Origin: Salicibibacter cibi
GTDB taxonomy: Bacteria > Bacillota > Bacilli > Bacillales > Marinococcaceae
Assembly: GCF_016495865.1 (NCBI RefSeq)
Contig: NZ_CP054706.1
Span: forward strand, 2,232,001 to 2,296,000
Reading direction: 5' to 3'
DNA length: 64,000 nucleotides
Positions 8,441 to 17,560 of this stretch are shown one piece after another. The translations under genes were made by a program, and so were the position numbers. Under the pieces are notes generated by a model. The model saw only the letters and a list, made by a program, of their open reading frames with translations. It was not told the origin of the DNA and searched no databases. The stretch's first letter is position 1; the number at the start of each line of letters is the position of its first letter.

Positions 8441-9430
8441 TTACCCTCTACTAGAGCTTACTCTTAATACAATTTTTCCCATATTAAGATTTTGTTCCAT
8501 GCGTTTATGAGCTTCTTCAACTTCTTCTAAATTGTATACACTATCGATTACTGGCACAATACTCCCATTATTGAACTTGCCATCTGTAAATTTTTCAAAT
8601 CTATGAACGAGATCTATTTTATACCTCAAAGAACGTGAACGTAGGGTAGAACCGAAAAAATTAATTCGTTTTTGTAAGAAAGAACCTAAGTTGACTTTTG
8701 AAACGTCTCTCCCTCCAAGCGACCCAACCAAAATCCACCTACCATCCATACTAATAGAGCGTAAATTATATTCCCAGAATGATGCACCGATGAAATCCAT
8801 AATTATATTTACACCTTTGCCCTTAGTAATATCTAACACTTTTGTTGAGAAATCTCCATCTTTATAGTTGATAACATAGTCTGCTCCTAAAGATAAACAG
8901 TGATTCCCTTTAATTGAAGATCCTGTTGTAGCAATTATCTTAGCTCCTATATCTTTAGCCATCTGAATAGCAGCAGTTCCCACACCACTACCGCCAGCGT
9001 GAATAAGAACATACTCTTCTTCTTTAATCTGTGCCAGTTGGATTAGGTTTAAATATGCAGTTAAAAAAGCCTCAGGAATGGCAGCAGCTTTCTCAAATGA
9101 CAATCCAGCAGGTATCCTCATTGCCATATCCGATGGAATGACAACTTTCTCTGCGTAACCACCGCCAGGTAATAAAGCATAGACGTGATCACCCACGCAC
9201 CAATCTGTCACACCAGCCCCCTTTTTTTCAATCACCCCAGACATTTCTAAACCGAGAATATTCGAAGTTCCTTTAGGCGGAGGATGTTGACCTTTTCGCT
9301 GGAGTAAATCTGCTCGGTTAATGGAGGTCGCTATTACTTTTATTAATAGATCGTTTTCATAACAGCTCGGATCTTCAACATCACTAACATATAAATCATG
9401 AGTGCTATCTTTTATTAATACTGCTTTCAC
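8441..9430 (-). CDS. Quinone oxidoreductase-like MDR protein (zinc-free)
   Basis: A 329-residue medium-chain reductase of the NADPH:quinone oxidoreductase/PIG3 type. It shows the N-terminal GroES-like domain (SINRADLLQRKGQHPPPKG, GLEMSGVIEKKGAGV), the nucleotide-binding HAGGSGVGTAAIQMAK motif near residue 145 and no structural-zinc cysteine set. Such enzymes reduce quinones or alpha,beta-unsaturated ketones with NADPH. It lies between the aldehyde dehydrogenase and the second TTT operon in the same orientation. AT content is like the TTT genes and unlike the downstream dehydrogenase. Its physiological substrate cannot be read from sequence. Confidence 0.85.
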   Translation of the reverse strand: MKAVLIKDSTHDLYVSDVEDPSCYENDLLIKVIATSINRADLLQRKGQHPPPKGTSNILGLEMSGVIEKKGAGVTDWCVGDHVYALLPGGGYAEKVVIPSDMAMRIPAGLSFEKAAAIPEAFLTAYLNLIQLAQIKEEEYVLIHAGGSGVGTAAIQMAKDIGAKIIATTGSSIKGNHCLSLGADYVINYKDGDFSTKVLDITKGKGVNIIMDFIGASFWEYNLRSISMDGRWILVGSLGGRDVSKVNLGSFLQKRINFFGSTLRSRSLRYKIDLVHRFEKFTDGKFNNGSIVPVIDSVYNLEEVEEAHKRMEQNLNMGKIVLRVSSSRG

Positions 9431-9588
9431 TTATATAACACCTCATTACTTATGTTTTCCCAAAACTCGTTATTCGAATGAAAATGTGCGACAATGGTTC
9501 CAACTCTAGAAATTTTATTATTTTAGCTTAACTACTTCGAGTGCATGGAACCGTCCAATGGCCTTGAAAACACTATACATTTTGACTG

Positions 9589-9613
9589 AAGCCCACTGTC
9601 TTTAAGTGGGCTT
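9589..9613 (-). terminator. Hairpin after second tctC
   Basis: AAGCCCACT (9589-9597) pairs perfectly with AGTGGGCTT (9605-9613) around a 7-base loop, 38 bases after the tctC stop. There is no strong U-run on the minus strand, so it may act as a 3' stabiliser or a weak terminator for the second TTT operon. Confidence 0.5.
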
Positions 9614-9650
9614 AAAAGTCATGTGTGCACTACCTGATTCATCTCACAAG

Positions 9651-10619
9651 TTAATTTTCATCAGAAATGATCTCACCGTATAATTCATAATTCTCATCAA
9701 TAAGTTCTTCATATTCATCACCGGGCATCCACTCTAACGGCGTATCTAAAGACTCAGCTGCCTCTTGGAATTCTGGATCATCCAAAGTTTGTTGTATAAC
9801 TTCCTCCCAAGTTTCTATTATTTCCTCTGGAAGGCCCTCTGGTCCGCCTATTCCGAACCATGATGTAACATTCACATCATACCCTTGTTCTTCAGCTGTA
9901 GGTACATCGGGTTCGTCTTCAAACCTAACGTCACTCATTGAAGCAATCAACTTAAGATCTCCACTGTCCAAACCAGATACTACTGCAGATGGATTGTTCG
10001 ACGTAAAATCTACATGCCCCCCTAATACTGCAGAAGTCGATTCACCGCCACCATCATATGGCACACTTTCAATTTGAAGTTCCCCGTTTTCTTCTCTGTC
10101 TAGTAAATCAACAACCAAACCATTAAGTCCTCCAGGAGCAGGATCACTAAAACTCATACCTGGATTCTCTTTAGCATACTCTACAAACTCATCAAGATCA
10201 TCATAAGGCGCATCTGCAGCTGCAACAAGTCCATACATTTGCAACCCCCATCCGCCAACATAAGAAAAATCATCTGTACTATATGGTACTTGTTGGTTAT
10301 GAGGTGAAACTGTTAAAGGAGCCATTGACAGATTTCCCATCGTATAGCCATCTGGTTCCTCATTAGCTAATTCAGATACCCCAACTGTACCACCACCACC
10401 ATCCACATTTTCAATTATAATCTCCTCACCTAGATACTCTTCTGCGACATCAGCAAACTGACGATAGACTACATCGGTATTACCACCAGATGAATAATTC
10501 ACATAAAATGTTACTGGTTCTTCAGGATAGTTTTCCGCATCAACCTCTTGATCACCGCATGCTGTTGCAAAGATAACAAAAAACGGAGCAAAAGAAAGTA
10601 ATCCAATCTTTTTAATCAT
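9651..10619 (-). CDS. tctC: TctC-type lipoprotein, solute-binding protein (second TTT system)
   Basis: A 322-residue binding lipoprotein with a basic start, hydrophobic core and the lipobox ATAC (cysteine at residue 21). The mature part begins with PVTFYVNYSSGGNTDVVYRQ, the TctC ligand loop, then NVDGGGGTVGVSEL and EPDGYTMG, and has ESVPYDGGGESTSAVLGGHVD before the second lobe. All are standard for this family, and the length is normal. It is the last gene of the order iclR-tctB-tctA-tctC, which differs from the first system at 0.4-3.6 kb where tctC comes first. It is strongly acidic like the other secreted proteins here. The ligand is a carboxylate by family knowledge; which one is unknown. 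Confidence 0.9.
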   Translation of the reverse strand: MIKKIGLLSFAPFFVIFATACGDQEVDAENYPEEPVTFYVNYSSGGNTDVVYRQFADVAEEYLGEEIIIENVDGGGGTVGVSELANEEPDGYTMGNLSMAPLTVSPHNQQVPYSTDDFSYVGGWGLQMYGLVAAADAPYDDLDEFVEYAKENPGMSFSDPAPGGLNGLVVDLLDREENGELQIESVPYDGGGESTSAVLGGHVDFTSNNPSAVVSGLDSGDLKLIASMSDVRFEDEPDVPTAEEQGYDVNVTSWFGIGGPEGLPEEIIETWEEVIQQTLDDPEFQEAAESLDTPLEWMPGDEYEELIDENYELYGEIISDEN

Positions 10620-10673
10620 TTTAAAACCTCTCCTTCAATTTAGTGGAAATAAAAATCAATATCCTCAACTAGT

Positions 10674-12176
10674 TTAATCTTCATTTTTTGGGCTTTTCAC
10701 CTCCCTAATAATATAAAAGATAACTATCATTATTGTGATGATGATAAAAACCAACGATATTGGATTTTGAAAGAAGATTATTGGATTATTGTTCGAGAGA
10801 ATCATACTTTGTCTGAGAGAAGATTCAAATATGGGACCTAAAATGAAACCAATTAATAAGGCTGTTGTTGGAAATTGAAATTTAATCATTAAATAACCAA
10901 TAACCGCGAAGATAAACATTGTTTGTACATCGAACATATTCTGATTCATACCGTATGATCCTGCTACACACAAAACTAAAATTGCGGGAATAAGCAAGGT
11001 TACATTTATATTTCGTACCTTAACCACCCACCTAGAAGCATACCAGTTAAACAAGAACAGAACACAAATTGAAATAAGAATACCGAAGTATATCCCGTAT
11101 ATAATAGGACCGTCGGTGTCAAATACTGTAGGGCCAGGAGTGATTCCATGGATTATAAGCACTGATAGAATCAATGCCGCTTCAGCATCTCCAGGTATGC
11201 CCAAAGATATTAATGGAATTAGATTCGAACTTCCCACTGCACTATTAGAGGCTTCAGGAGCAGCTACACCTTCCAGTGCTCCTTTCCCATATTTTTTAGG
11301 ATTTTTAGCAAGCCTTTTCCCAGCATTTCGGCCTAAAAACGCTGCTACAGTTGGCCCTAATCCAGGCAAGGAACCTACAAAAGTACCAATCGCTCCACTT
11401 TGTAAATAAATCAATCGAGAATCTTTAAATTCTTGCCACGTCAATTTAGAATTATCATCTGGTTTCATTATATCGTTACCGGTATTTTTTCCTAAAAACG
11501 TTTCTTCCATTAGTATAAATACTTGCGAAACAGCTAAAAGACCTATTAAAAGAGGCACCAATTCAAATCCACCTGATAATTCCATGGAACCAAAAGATAG
11601 ACGAGGCACACCAGTACTAGGATCATAACCTATTGTTCCTATAAACACCCCTAATACAGTTGCTAACATCCCTTTTATAATAGATTTTTGTGAAATTCCT
11701 AAAATCACAGTAAAAGCAAACAGTATTAAAGCCGTATACTCTGGAGGCCCAAATTCTAAAGCGAAATTTGCTATAACTCCGGCTATAGAAATTAAGACTA
11801 TGACAGCAAACAAATCTCCCAAGGAAGAGGAAACAACAGCCATTTTAATTGCCTTGCGTGCTTTTCCTTGCCTTGCCAATTGATGTCCATCTATGGCAGT
11901 TGCAGCAGCTGCCGAAGTTCCAGGAGTATTCAATAGGATAGCTGCAATACTTCCTCCGAATATTCCACCTTTATACATTGCAGTTAACAGCACAATCGCC
12001 TGTACAGGATTTAATGTAAAGGTAAAAGGTACTAACAGGGCTATTGCCATAGTCGCTGATAAACCTGGAATTGCCCCAAGCACAGAGCCGAGAATAACTC
12101 CCGCAATAGCTATTAATATTGTTGTTGGTTCTAGTATTATTGAAAGACCACTTAGCACATCGTCCATATCAAACAC
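10674..12176 (-). CDS. tctA: TctA-type large permease subunit (second TTT system)
   Basis: An intact 500-residue permease with about 11-12 membrane segments. It carries the duplicated family signatures: GSVLGAIPGLSATMAIAL and LLNTPGTSAAAATAIDGH in the first half, and GTFVGSLPGLGPTVAAFLG and SLGIPGDAEAALILSVL in the second half. This is the channel of a tripartite tricarboxylate transporter. It starts 20 bases after tctB and ends 54 bases before tctC. It gives the reference for the broken tctA at 894-2367, from which it is clearly diverged, so the two systems are not a recent duplication. The C-terminus is basic and cytosolic (IREVKSPKNED). Confidence 0.92.
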   Translation of the reverse strand: MFDMDDVLSGLSIILEPTTILIAIAGVILGSVLGAIPGLSATMAIALLVPFTFTLNPVQAIVLLTAMYKGGIFGGSIAAILLNTPGTSAAAATAIDGHQLARQGKARKAIKMAVVSSSLGDLFAVIVLISIAGVIANFALEFGPPEYTALILFAFTVILGISQKSIIKGMLATVLGVFIGTIGYDPSTGVPRLSFGSMELSGGFELVPLLIGLLAVSQVFILMEETFLGKNTGNDIMKPDDNSKLTWQEFKDSRLIYLQSGAIGTFVGSLPGLGPTVAAFLGRNAGKRLAKNPKKYGKGALEGVAAPEASNSAVGSSNLIPLISLGIPGDAEAALILSVLIIHGITPGPTVFDTDGPIIYGIYFGILISICVLFLFNWYASRWVVKVRNINVTLLIPAILVLCVAGSYGMNQNMFDVQTMFIFAVIGYLMIKFQFPTTALLIGFILGPIFESSLRQSMILSNNNPIIFFQNPISLVFIIITIMIVIFYIIREVKSPKNED

Positions 12177-12196
12177 AATTTACACCCCCCGTATGC

Positions 12197-12643
12197 TCAC
12201 ATCAAAATACCCGTAGGCATAAATAACCCAAGAAGTTGCTCTAATAACAGATAAAGCATCAAAGGAATTATAACCCCACTAAAAATCATAGTTTTTATAT
12301 TCCTTGTTTTGAATAGATATAAAGCTAGCACAATAAAAATAACACTCAGGATGTAGTAACCGATATATTCTATTAAAAAAACATAGAGGAAATAAAGGAA
12401 GATGCCACTACCTAGTTTTAACAAGAGTGACTTGGAGAAGGAAATGACAACTTCTTTTTTCCTAAAACAGTTTGCCAGGCCACCAATGGAACATATCAAA
12501 ACAATGGAAATACTAAAGTACGGGAGAGCTCTAGGTGCCCCTTCTTCAATTTGTTGAGGAATAATAAATAAAACAAGTAGGCTTATTATTATTAAAAAAA
12601 TATAGATATATCTTTCTCTCCAATAAATATTTCCTTCACTCAT
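12197..12643 (-). CDS. tctB: TctB-type small membrane subunit (second TTT system)
   Basis: A 148-residue protein with four predicted membrane helices (about 10-26, 37-52, 77-95 and 97-140 as two segments), the TctB pattern. It lies between the regulator and tctA, with only 2 bases between its start and the regulator's stop, and is therefore cotranscribed with them. It should form the membrane complex with the TctA just downstream. Assignment rests on topology, length and operon position, since TctB sequences vary strongly. Confidence 0.82.
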   Translation of the reverse strand: MSEGNIYWRERYIYIFLIIISLLVLFIIPQQIEEGAPRALPYFSISIVLICSIGGLANCFRKKEVVISFSKSLLLKLGSGIFLYFLYVFLIEYIGYYILSVIFIVLALYLFKTRNIKTMIFSGVIIPLMLYLLLEQLLGLFMPTGILM

Positions 12644-12645
12644 TT

Positions 12646-13413
12646 TTATCCCTCCTGCCCCAATTCCTTAGATAAGTTATTAGCAGCACTCTTTACTACT
12701 GAGATGATCTTTGGCAATTCATCCTCCGTAAAACGACTTTCAATCCCCCCTAAACTTAAAGCCCCTACAGCATCACCCTCATGGTTGATAATCGGGGCGC
12801 CAACTGCAACGGTACCTTTATAAGTTTCATTTTGGCTAATAGAGTACTCATTAAAATAGAAGAATTCCAATCTTGCATAAAGTTCGTCTGTCTCATCCTG
12901 TGTTAACTCAAGATCACTCAAAATAGTATTCTGTGTTTCCTTCTCCATTGATGCAAGTATAGCTAATGGACCCCCTCCCTTGTGTAATGGGTACGAATCT
13001 CCAACATGTGTGGTATTAGCATTTATGACGTGGCCCCCTTTTATTGTGTCTACACAATAGGCTCTATTGTTTCTTTCAATAAACAAATAAGCGTTTTCAT
13101 TAGTTTCTTCAACCATTCTTTTCAAATAAGGTCTTGCCCTAGTTGGTAGATCAATTGCATGCAGAGCTTGGTTTCCTATTACAAAAAGATTTATTCCTAA
13201 ACGATAATAAGGTGTAGTGCCAATATGAATTTTTTCTAGAAAGTTAATTTTTTCTAGGGTGTTACAGTACCTCAATACAGTAGTTTTATTATTTTCAGTT
13301 TTTTGAGCAATATCATTTAATGATAATAATGATTCACTCTTTGAGAATTGTTTCAGTATGTTATTCGCCTTTTCTATAGAACGAATAATTGTTTTATCCC
13401 TTTCATCACTCAT
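12646..13413 (-). CDS. IclR-family transcriptional regulator
   Basis: A 255-residue regulator: a winged HTH at residues 10-70 (RSIEKANNILKQFSKSE, then SLNDIAQKTENNKTTVLRYC as recognition region) and the IclR effector domain from about residue 85 (GNQALHAIDLP, ERNNRAYCVD, HKGGGPLAILA, GAPIINHEGDAVGALSLGG). IclR proteins bind a small carboxylic acid or ester in this domain. It begins the TTT operon and ends 2 bases before tctB, so it probably senses the transported compound and controls both the transporter and the dehydrogenase/TPP-enzyme operon just upstream. A 12-bp perfect inverted repeat stands immediately before its ribosome binding site. Confidence 0.9.
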   Translation of the reverse strand: MSDERDKTIIRSIEKANNILKQFSKSESLLSLNDIAQKTENNKTTVLRYCNTLEKINFLEKIHIGTTPYYRLGINLFVIGNQALHAIDLPTRARPYLKRMVEETNENAYLFIERNNRAYCVDTIKGGHVINANTTHVGDSYPLHKGGGPLAILASMEKETQNTILSDLELTQDETDELYARLEFFYFNEYSISQNETYKGTVAVGAPIINHEGDAVGALSLGGIESRFTEDELPKIISVVKSAANNLSKELGQEG

Positions 13414-13433
13414 TTACGAAGCCTTCCTTTTTT

Positions 13434-13468
13434 AGTTACAGCCCTTCTAAATTTACAGGGCTGTAACT
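13434..13468. promoter_or_regulatory. Perfect 12-bp inverted repeat upstream of iclR-type gene
   Basis: AGTTACAGCCCT (13434-13445) and AGGGCTGTAACT (13457-13468) are exact reverse complements with an 11-base loop. On the minus strand it lies between the TPP-enzyme stop and the regulator's start and is followed by a run of A, not T. It may be a regulator-binding site or an mRNA structure in the leader. On the plus strand no gene would use it as a terminator. Confidence 0.5.
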
Positions 13469-13541
13469 ATGCTATATTTAATATAGATAACTTTTGTATG
13501 CGTGTGTGATCTTTATAAGGTACATGAGAGTTGTAAATTCC

Positions 13542-15242
13542 TTAATTCAAATTTTCCATAAAAGGTATAGGTGGAATATCATTTGGGTCCGTAAGTAAAT
13601 CGATTACGACTGAACCCTTTGCTAAAAAAGCTTCCTTTAACCTTTCCTCAATTTCTTCAGGTGATTTAACTCTTATCCCTTTTATTCCACATGCTTCAGC
13701 TATAGCTGCATGATCAACAGCGGTAAAATCACAGACAGATGTATACCTTCCCCAACGTGATTGTTCTGCTAATTTTTGATAAGCTAGAATTTGGTTATTG
13801 ATAACTATAGTAACTACATCGATTCCTTCCCTTTTACATGTTTCTAATTCAGCCCAGGCATGGGCAAAACCACCATCACCGACAAAGGCCAAAACCTTGT
13901 CTTCAGGCTTTGCGATATTTGCCCCCATCGCCAAAGGCAGACCCCATCCTAAACCAGCTAACCCTCTTGGAAATATAAACTTTCGATCACCTGTTGCTTT
14001 AATATAATTTGCAACCCATACTGATGAAAGACTTGCATCGGTTACTATAGTTTGATCAGAAGATAATTGCTTTTCGAGTTCAGCTAGAAACCTTTCAATT
14101 TTAATAGGGCTCTCATCAGAGTTTTTTACACTTTTCGTTTCTTCTTTATGAGCTACTCTAGCATTTGCAATATTTTCCTCCACTAAAGAGCGTTTTTCAT
14201 TTCGCACATTTAAATCGTAATTCAATAATGATTTTTTCAGTTCATTTAACGTTAGTTTTGCATCGCCTACTAATCTTAAGGATTCGTAATTTCTACCTAT
14301 TTCTTTTGGATCTACATCAATGTGTATAAACTGTGCGTTTTCTGGTAGTAAAGTCCATGAGTCTGTACCATTCTGATTTGTTCGATTGCCTACCAATAAA
14401 ATGACATCAGCATCTTCAATCATTGGTCTTAAAAATTTAGTTGCTCCTCTTTTTCCCATATAATAACCTATTGGGCCAATTGTTAGCGGGTGTTCTTCAT
14501 CAACTGAGCCTTTTCCCATTGTTGTTGTTGCAACAGGTATCGAACACTCCTCTTGAATTTGCCGAAGTTCCTCTTTAGCCCCGGAAGAAATTACTCCGCC
14601 ACCTGCATGTATAAATGGGCGTTCAGCATTAGCAAGTAAATCTGCTGCCTTTTCGATTTTTAATGGATCTGGGATTGATCTATCTAACGGATAACTCCCC
14701 AAGCTTGCATTTCTATTAAATTTAACAGGGTATTTTTTTGTATCATATGTCAAGTCCTTCGGACAAAGTAAAACAGCTGGACCTGGCTTTCCACTTGCAG
14801 CCGCAACAAACGCCATATCAACGTAATCTTCTATTCTATCTTCTGATGGGATCTTTTTAACCCATTTTGCTACACCTGAAAAAAGCTCTATATGATCGAT
14901 TTCTTGAAAAGCATTTTTATCTTCTTGGTCCTTTGGAACTTCATCAACCAGAGCAACTATCGGGTGAGACGCTTTTAAACATTCTGCTAAACCTGGTACA
15001 AGTAAAGTTGCGGCTGGACCATTCTGCGCTGCTACCACAGGCACTTTTCCTGAACACATTGCATAGGCTTGAGCCATATAAGAACCAGAATTTTCCTGCC
15101 TAAAACCAATTTGCCGAATTCCTAAATCCATACTTGCCAACATAATTGTTTGTGGATTACTTTGACCAAATAAATATTCAACTCCATTTTTTTTAAGGGC
15201 TCTAGCTATTCTCACTGCATTTGTTTCCTTATGTGTACTCAT
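13542..15242 (-). CDS. Thiamine-diphosphate enzyme, acetolactate synthase-like
   Basis: A 566-residue three-domain ThDP enzyme. The N-terminal domain has the catalytic glutamate E50 in GFRQENSG, which activates the thiazolium cofactor. The central domain carries FIHAGGGVI and VLLVGNRTN, and the C-terminal domain has the ThDP/Mg motif GDGGFAHAWAELET followed by INNQ. It is closest to the acetolactate synthase large-subunit/benzoylformate decarboxylase/oxalyl-CoA decarboxylase group, but no small regulatory subunit is nearby and it sits in a catabolic operon with a zinc dehydrogenase and an SDR. A role in decarboxylating or condensing a 2-keto acid is likely; the exact reaction is not readable. 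The ATG at 15242 has GGGAGG 7 bases upstream and overlaps a 36-codon frame by 4 bases. Confidence 0.85.
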   Translation of the reverse strand: MSTHKETNAVRIARALKKNGVEYLFGQSNPQTIMLASMDLGIRQIGFRQENSGSYMAQAYAMCSGKVPVVAAQNGPAATLLVPGLAECLKASHPIVALVDEVPKDQEDKNAFQEIDHIELFSGVAKWVKKIPSEDRIEDYVDMAFVAAASGKPGPAVLLCPKDLTYDTKKYPVKFNRNASLGSYPLDRSIPDPLKIEKAADLLANAERPFIHAGGGVISSGAKEELRQIQEECSIPVATTTMGKGSVDEEHPLTIGPIGYYMGKRGATKFLRPMIEDADVILLVGNRTNQNGTDSWTLLPENAQFIHIDVDPKEIGRNYESLRLVGDAKLTLNELKKSLLNYDLNVRNEKRSLVEENIANARVAHKEETKSVKNSDESPIKIERFLAELEKQLSSDQTIVTDASLSSVWVANYIKATGDRKFIFPRGLAGLGWGLPLAMGANIAKPEDKVLAFVGDGGFAHAWAELETCKREGIDVVTIVINNQILAYQKLAEQSRWGRYTSVCDFTAVDHAAIAEACGIKGIRVKSPEEIEERLKEAFLAKGSVVIDLLTDPNDIPPIPFMENLN

Positions 15243-15349
15243 ACTCTTGCCTCCCGATCTTCTTTATTATATTTAGATTCACTTCTGCTACCCACATGAA
15301 TAGCTGCGTTAATTTCTGTACCAATCCCTTCTACTGAAATTGCAGCCAT
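15239..15349 (-). CDS. Short 36-codon frame before TPP enzyme gene
   Basis: A frame from ATG at 15349 to a TGA that overlaps the ATG of the ThDP-enzyme gene (ATGA). The product begins MAAISVEGIGTEINAAIHVG and has a charged tail. No ribosome binding site precedes the ATG. It may be a leader peptide coupling translation or the remnant of the 3' end of a lost gene. No family was recognised. Confidence 0.25.
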   Translation of the reverse strand: MAAISVEGIGTEINAAIHVGSRSESKYNKEDREARV

Positions 15350-15375
15350 TTACCAGTAATAGTAATATTAAATCA

Positions 15376-16401
15376 TTAAGGCTTTAAAACTACCTTCACT
15401 TTCTCTCCAGTTTCTGCTTTCTGGAATGCCTTCCGCCAATCAGTCAACGAATAAATATCTTGAATTAATGGAGATACGTCAATTTTTTTATTTTGTATCA
15501 ATTTAATGCTATCTAGCCAATCAATTTTAGTGTGACTATATGAGCCCATTACTTGTATTTCCTTATACGCAATTTTCATAAAGTCAACGTTTAAGGACTC
15601 ACTCCATGTTCCGACTTGAACATATTGACCACTTGCTTTACATAATTCTAAACCTGCATTAACCCCGGCGGCTGTGCCTGTACATTCCAGTACGATATCG
15701 GCGCCATTTCCTTGGGTATGTTGCATTATGACATCGCTGCTTCCTTCATTGTCTGCCTCAACCACTAAATCAGCGCCTAATTTACTAGCTAATGAAAGTT
15801 TTTCTTGATCTCTCGATAATCCGGATATTGATACAAACGCACCGTTTGCTTTACCGACCAACATCGCAATTAAACCAATAGCTCCTGATCCAATTACGTG
15901 GATAACGTCAGAAGGACTTATTTTTATTTTACGAAACGCATGAATGACTACTGCAAGTGGTTCTATTAATGCTCCAGATAAGATGTCTACTTCATCTGGG
16001 AGTACATGTATTTGATGTTGGTTTAGTTTTACATAGTCAGCGAATGCTCCATTTTGCTCAAACCCTAACCGGTTCTTTTGCCTACAAATATTAGTTTTAC
16101 CAATTATACACATGTTGCATTGTCCGCAGTTAGATACTTCCGGTTGGGCAGTAACTTTAGCACCCTTAGATAATTTTTTTACGTCTTTTCCAATTGATGT
16201 TATATAACCACTAAATTCGTGGCCCAAAATAATTGGTAAATTATATTTATAATATTTTCCCTGATACATTTTTAAATCTGTTCCGCAAATTCCAGCAGCC
16301 TCCACTTTTACAATAACCTCATCGTCCCCAGGTAATAGATCTTCACCCTTCTCTAATGACATATTGTAAGCTTTTTTGCTTTTCTTATATAGCGCTTTCA
16401 A
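15376..16401 (-). CDS. Zinc-dependent alcohol/polyol dehydrogenase
   Basis: A 341-residue zinc MDR dehydrogenase like threonine, sorbitol or butanediol dehydrogenases. The catalytic zinc ligands are in AGICGTDLKMY and LGHEFSGYI (Cys, His-Glu), the structural zinc site has four cysteines in the SNCGQCNMCIIGKTNIC segment, and the Rossmann glycines are in VIGSGAIGLIAM. It should oxidise a secondary alcohol with NAD. It lies between the SDR gene and the ThDP-enzyme gene in one operon, so the three enzymes probably act in sequence (alcohol to ketone, then cleavage or decarboxylation). A cre-like sequence overlaps codons 1-5 (12 of 14 consensus bases), which could be chance because it is coding. 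Confidence 0.88.
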   Translation of the reverse strand: MKALYKKSKKAYNMSLEKGEDLLPGDDEVIVKVEAAGICGTDLKMYQGKYYKYNLPIILGHEFSGYITSIGKDVKKLSKGAKVTAQPEVSNCGQCNMCIIGKTNICRQKNRLGFEQNGAFADYVKLNQHQIHVLPDEVDILSGALIEPLAVVIHAFRKIKISPSDVIHVIGSGAIGLIAMLVGKANGAFVSISGLSRDQEKLSLASKLGADLVVEADNEGSSDVIMQHTQGNGADIVLECTGTAAGVNAGLELCKASGQYVQVGTWSESLNVDFMKIAYKEIQVMGSYSHTKIDWLDSIKLIQNKKIDVSPLIQDIYSLTDWRKAFQKAETGEKVKVVLKP

Positions 16402-16452
16402 GAAAACCCCTCCTTTACTTAAAAATATAAGATAATTGCAGCCACTTTCTTG

Positions 16453-17213
16453 TCAATCCATAAACATGCCGCCATTAACATCGATTGTTGCTCCAGTAAT
16501 ATATGCTGCTTCTTCCGAGCATAAATACGAGACCGCAGCGGCAACTTCTTCGGGGTATCCCAAGCGATTTAGTGGAGAAATCCTTATAAATTCAGCATTC
16601 GCTTCGGATGAGACCTCATTCACCATGGGGATATAATTCTTCCAGGCGCAATACAGTTTGCCGTTATACCGTACTCTCCATATTCAGATGCAATACTGCG
16701 ATTAAAACCAATTAAAGCACTTTTACTTGTTGAATAATGGGCACCTGCCACACGACTTAATGTCCGACCGGCTTGGGAAGACATATTCACAATTCTTCCC
16801 CAATTATTCAACATCATTAAAGATAATGCTTCACGCACACACAAAAATGAGCCAGTTATGTTCACATTTAGCACTCTATTCCATTCTTCAAGAGTGGTAT
16901 CGACAATCATCCGTTTTTGACCATTATACTTCGGTGAAATTCCTGCATTATTGACTAAAATGTCAAGGCGTCCATATTCATTCCTAACATAATCAAAAAA
17001 ATTTTCTATTTCTTCTTCCACACCCACATCAAGTACATAATCTACTACTGATTTTCCCTTACCACGCAAAAGTTTAGATTCTTCTTCCACTTTTTTTTGT
17101 AATACATCAGTCATTATTACAATAGTTTCGTCATCTGCTAGTTTTTCAGTGATATATAATCCAATCCCTTGTGCCGCCCCAGTAACAACAGCAACTTTTT
17201 TATCTGTTGCCAA
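16453..17213 (-). pseudogene. SDR-family oxidoreductase, frameshifted near the C-terminus
   Basis: An SDR of about 253 residues in two frames. The long 5' part holds VAVVTGAAQGIG, NNAGIS, the catalytic serine in NMSSQAG and YSTSK. It runs into a stop at ISPW about 16620. Adding one base in the TCCCC run just before restores SPMVNEVS and then PLNRLGYPEEVAAAVSYLCSEEAAYITGA and a final DVNGGMFMD, the normal SDR end. The start is probably the TTG at 17213, because GAGGAG stands 8 bases before it, rather than the ATG at 17258. It is the first gene of the SDR-dehydrogenase-ThDP enzyme operon. Either a real one-base loss in a C-run or a homopolymer read error explains it. The protein as read lacks the last 55 residues. 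Confidence 0.85.
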
Positions 17214-17283
17214 TAAATCAACTCCTCGTAAAAACAACAATGATGTAAGGTGGGTCATATTAATCCCCTTACTTTATTTCACT

Positions 17284-17383
17284 ATGCGTAATTATATTTC
17301 GCATTACGTTGTACATTAAAATATACCACTACTCACCACATTGTCAATAGTTTTTGTGAATTTCGTGACATAATTTTGTCACG
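17284..17383 (-). promoter_or_regulatory. Promoter with two palindromic operators before the SDR operon
   Basis: On the minus strand TTGACA (17347-17342) is followed after 16 bases by TATATT (17325-17320). Upstream, at 17364-17383, lies a perfect palindrome CGTGACA-N6-TGTCACG. Downstream, at 17284-17304, ATGCG-N11-CGCAT covers the expected transcript start region. The arrangement suggests control by at least one regulator; the IclR-type protein four genes downstream is the obvious candidate, but no binding data are implied. Confidence 0.6.
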
Positions 17384-17560
17384 TAATATTGCATTAGCCA
17401 ACATTTTATTATGGTTCGTAATATTAATTTGAAGTACGGCGGACGATTTTTACCACTTGTGCGGTCTTTTTTACCACCCTTCGCAAGGGTGTACCACTCA
17501 TTGCGGGACCCTTAAAAAGAATGGCTTGGATAGAGCCTTTTAAAACGGAAGGATCCCTAA

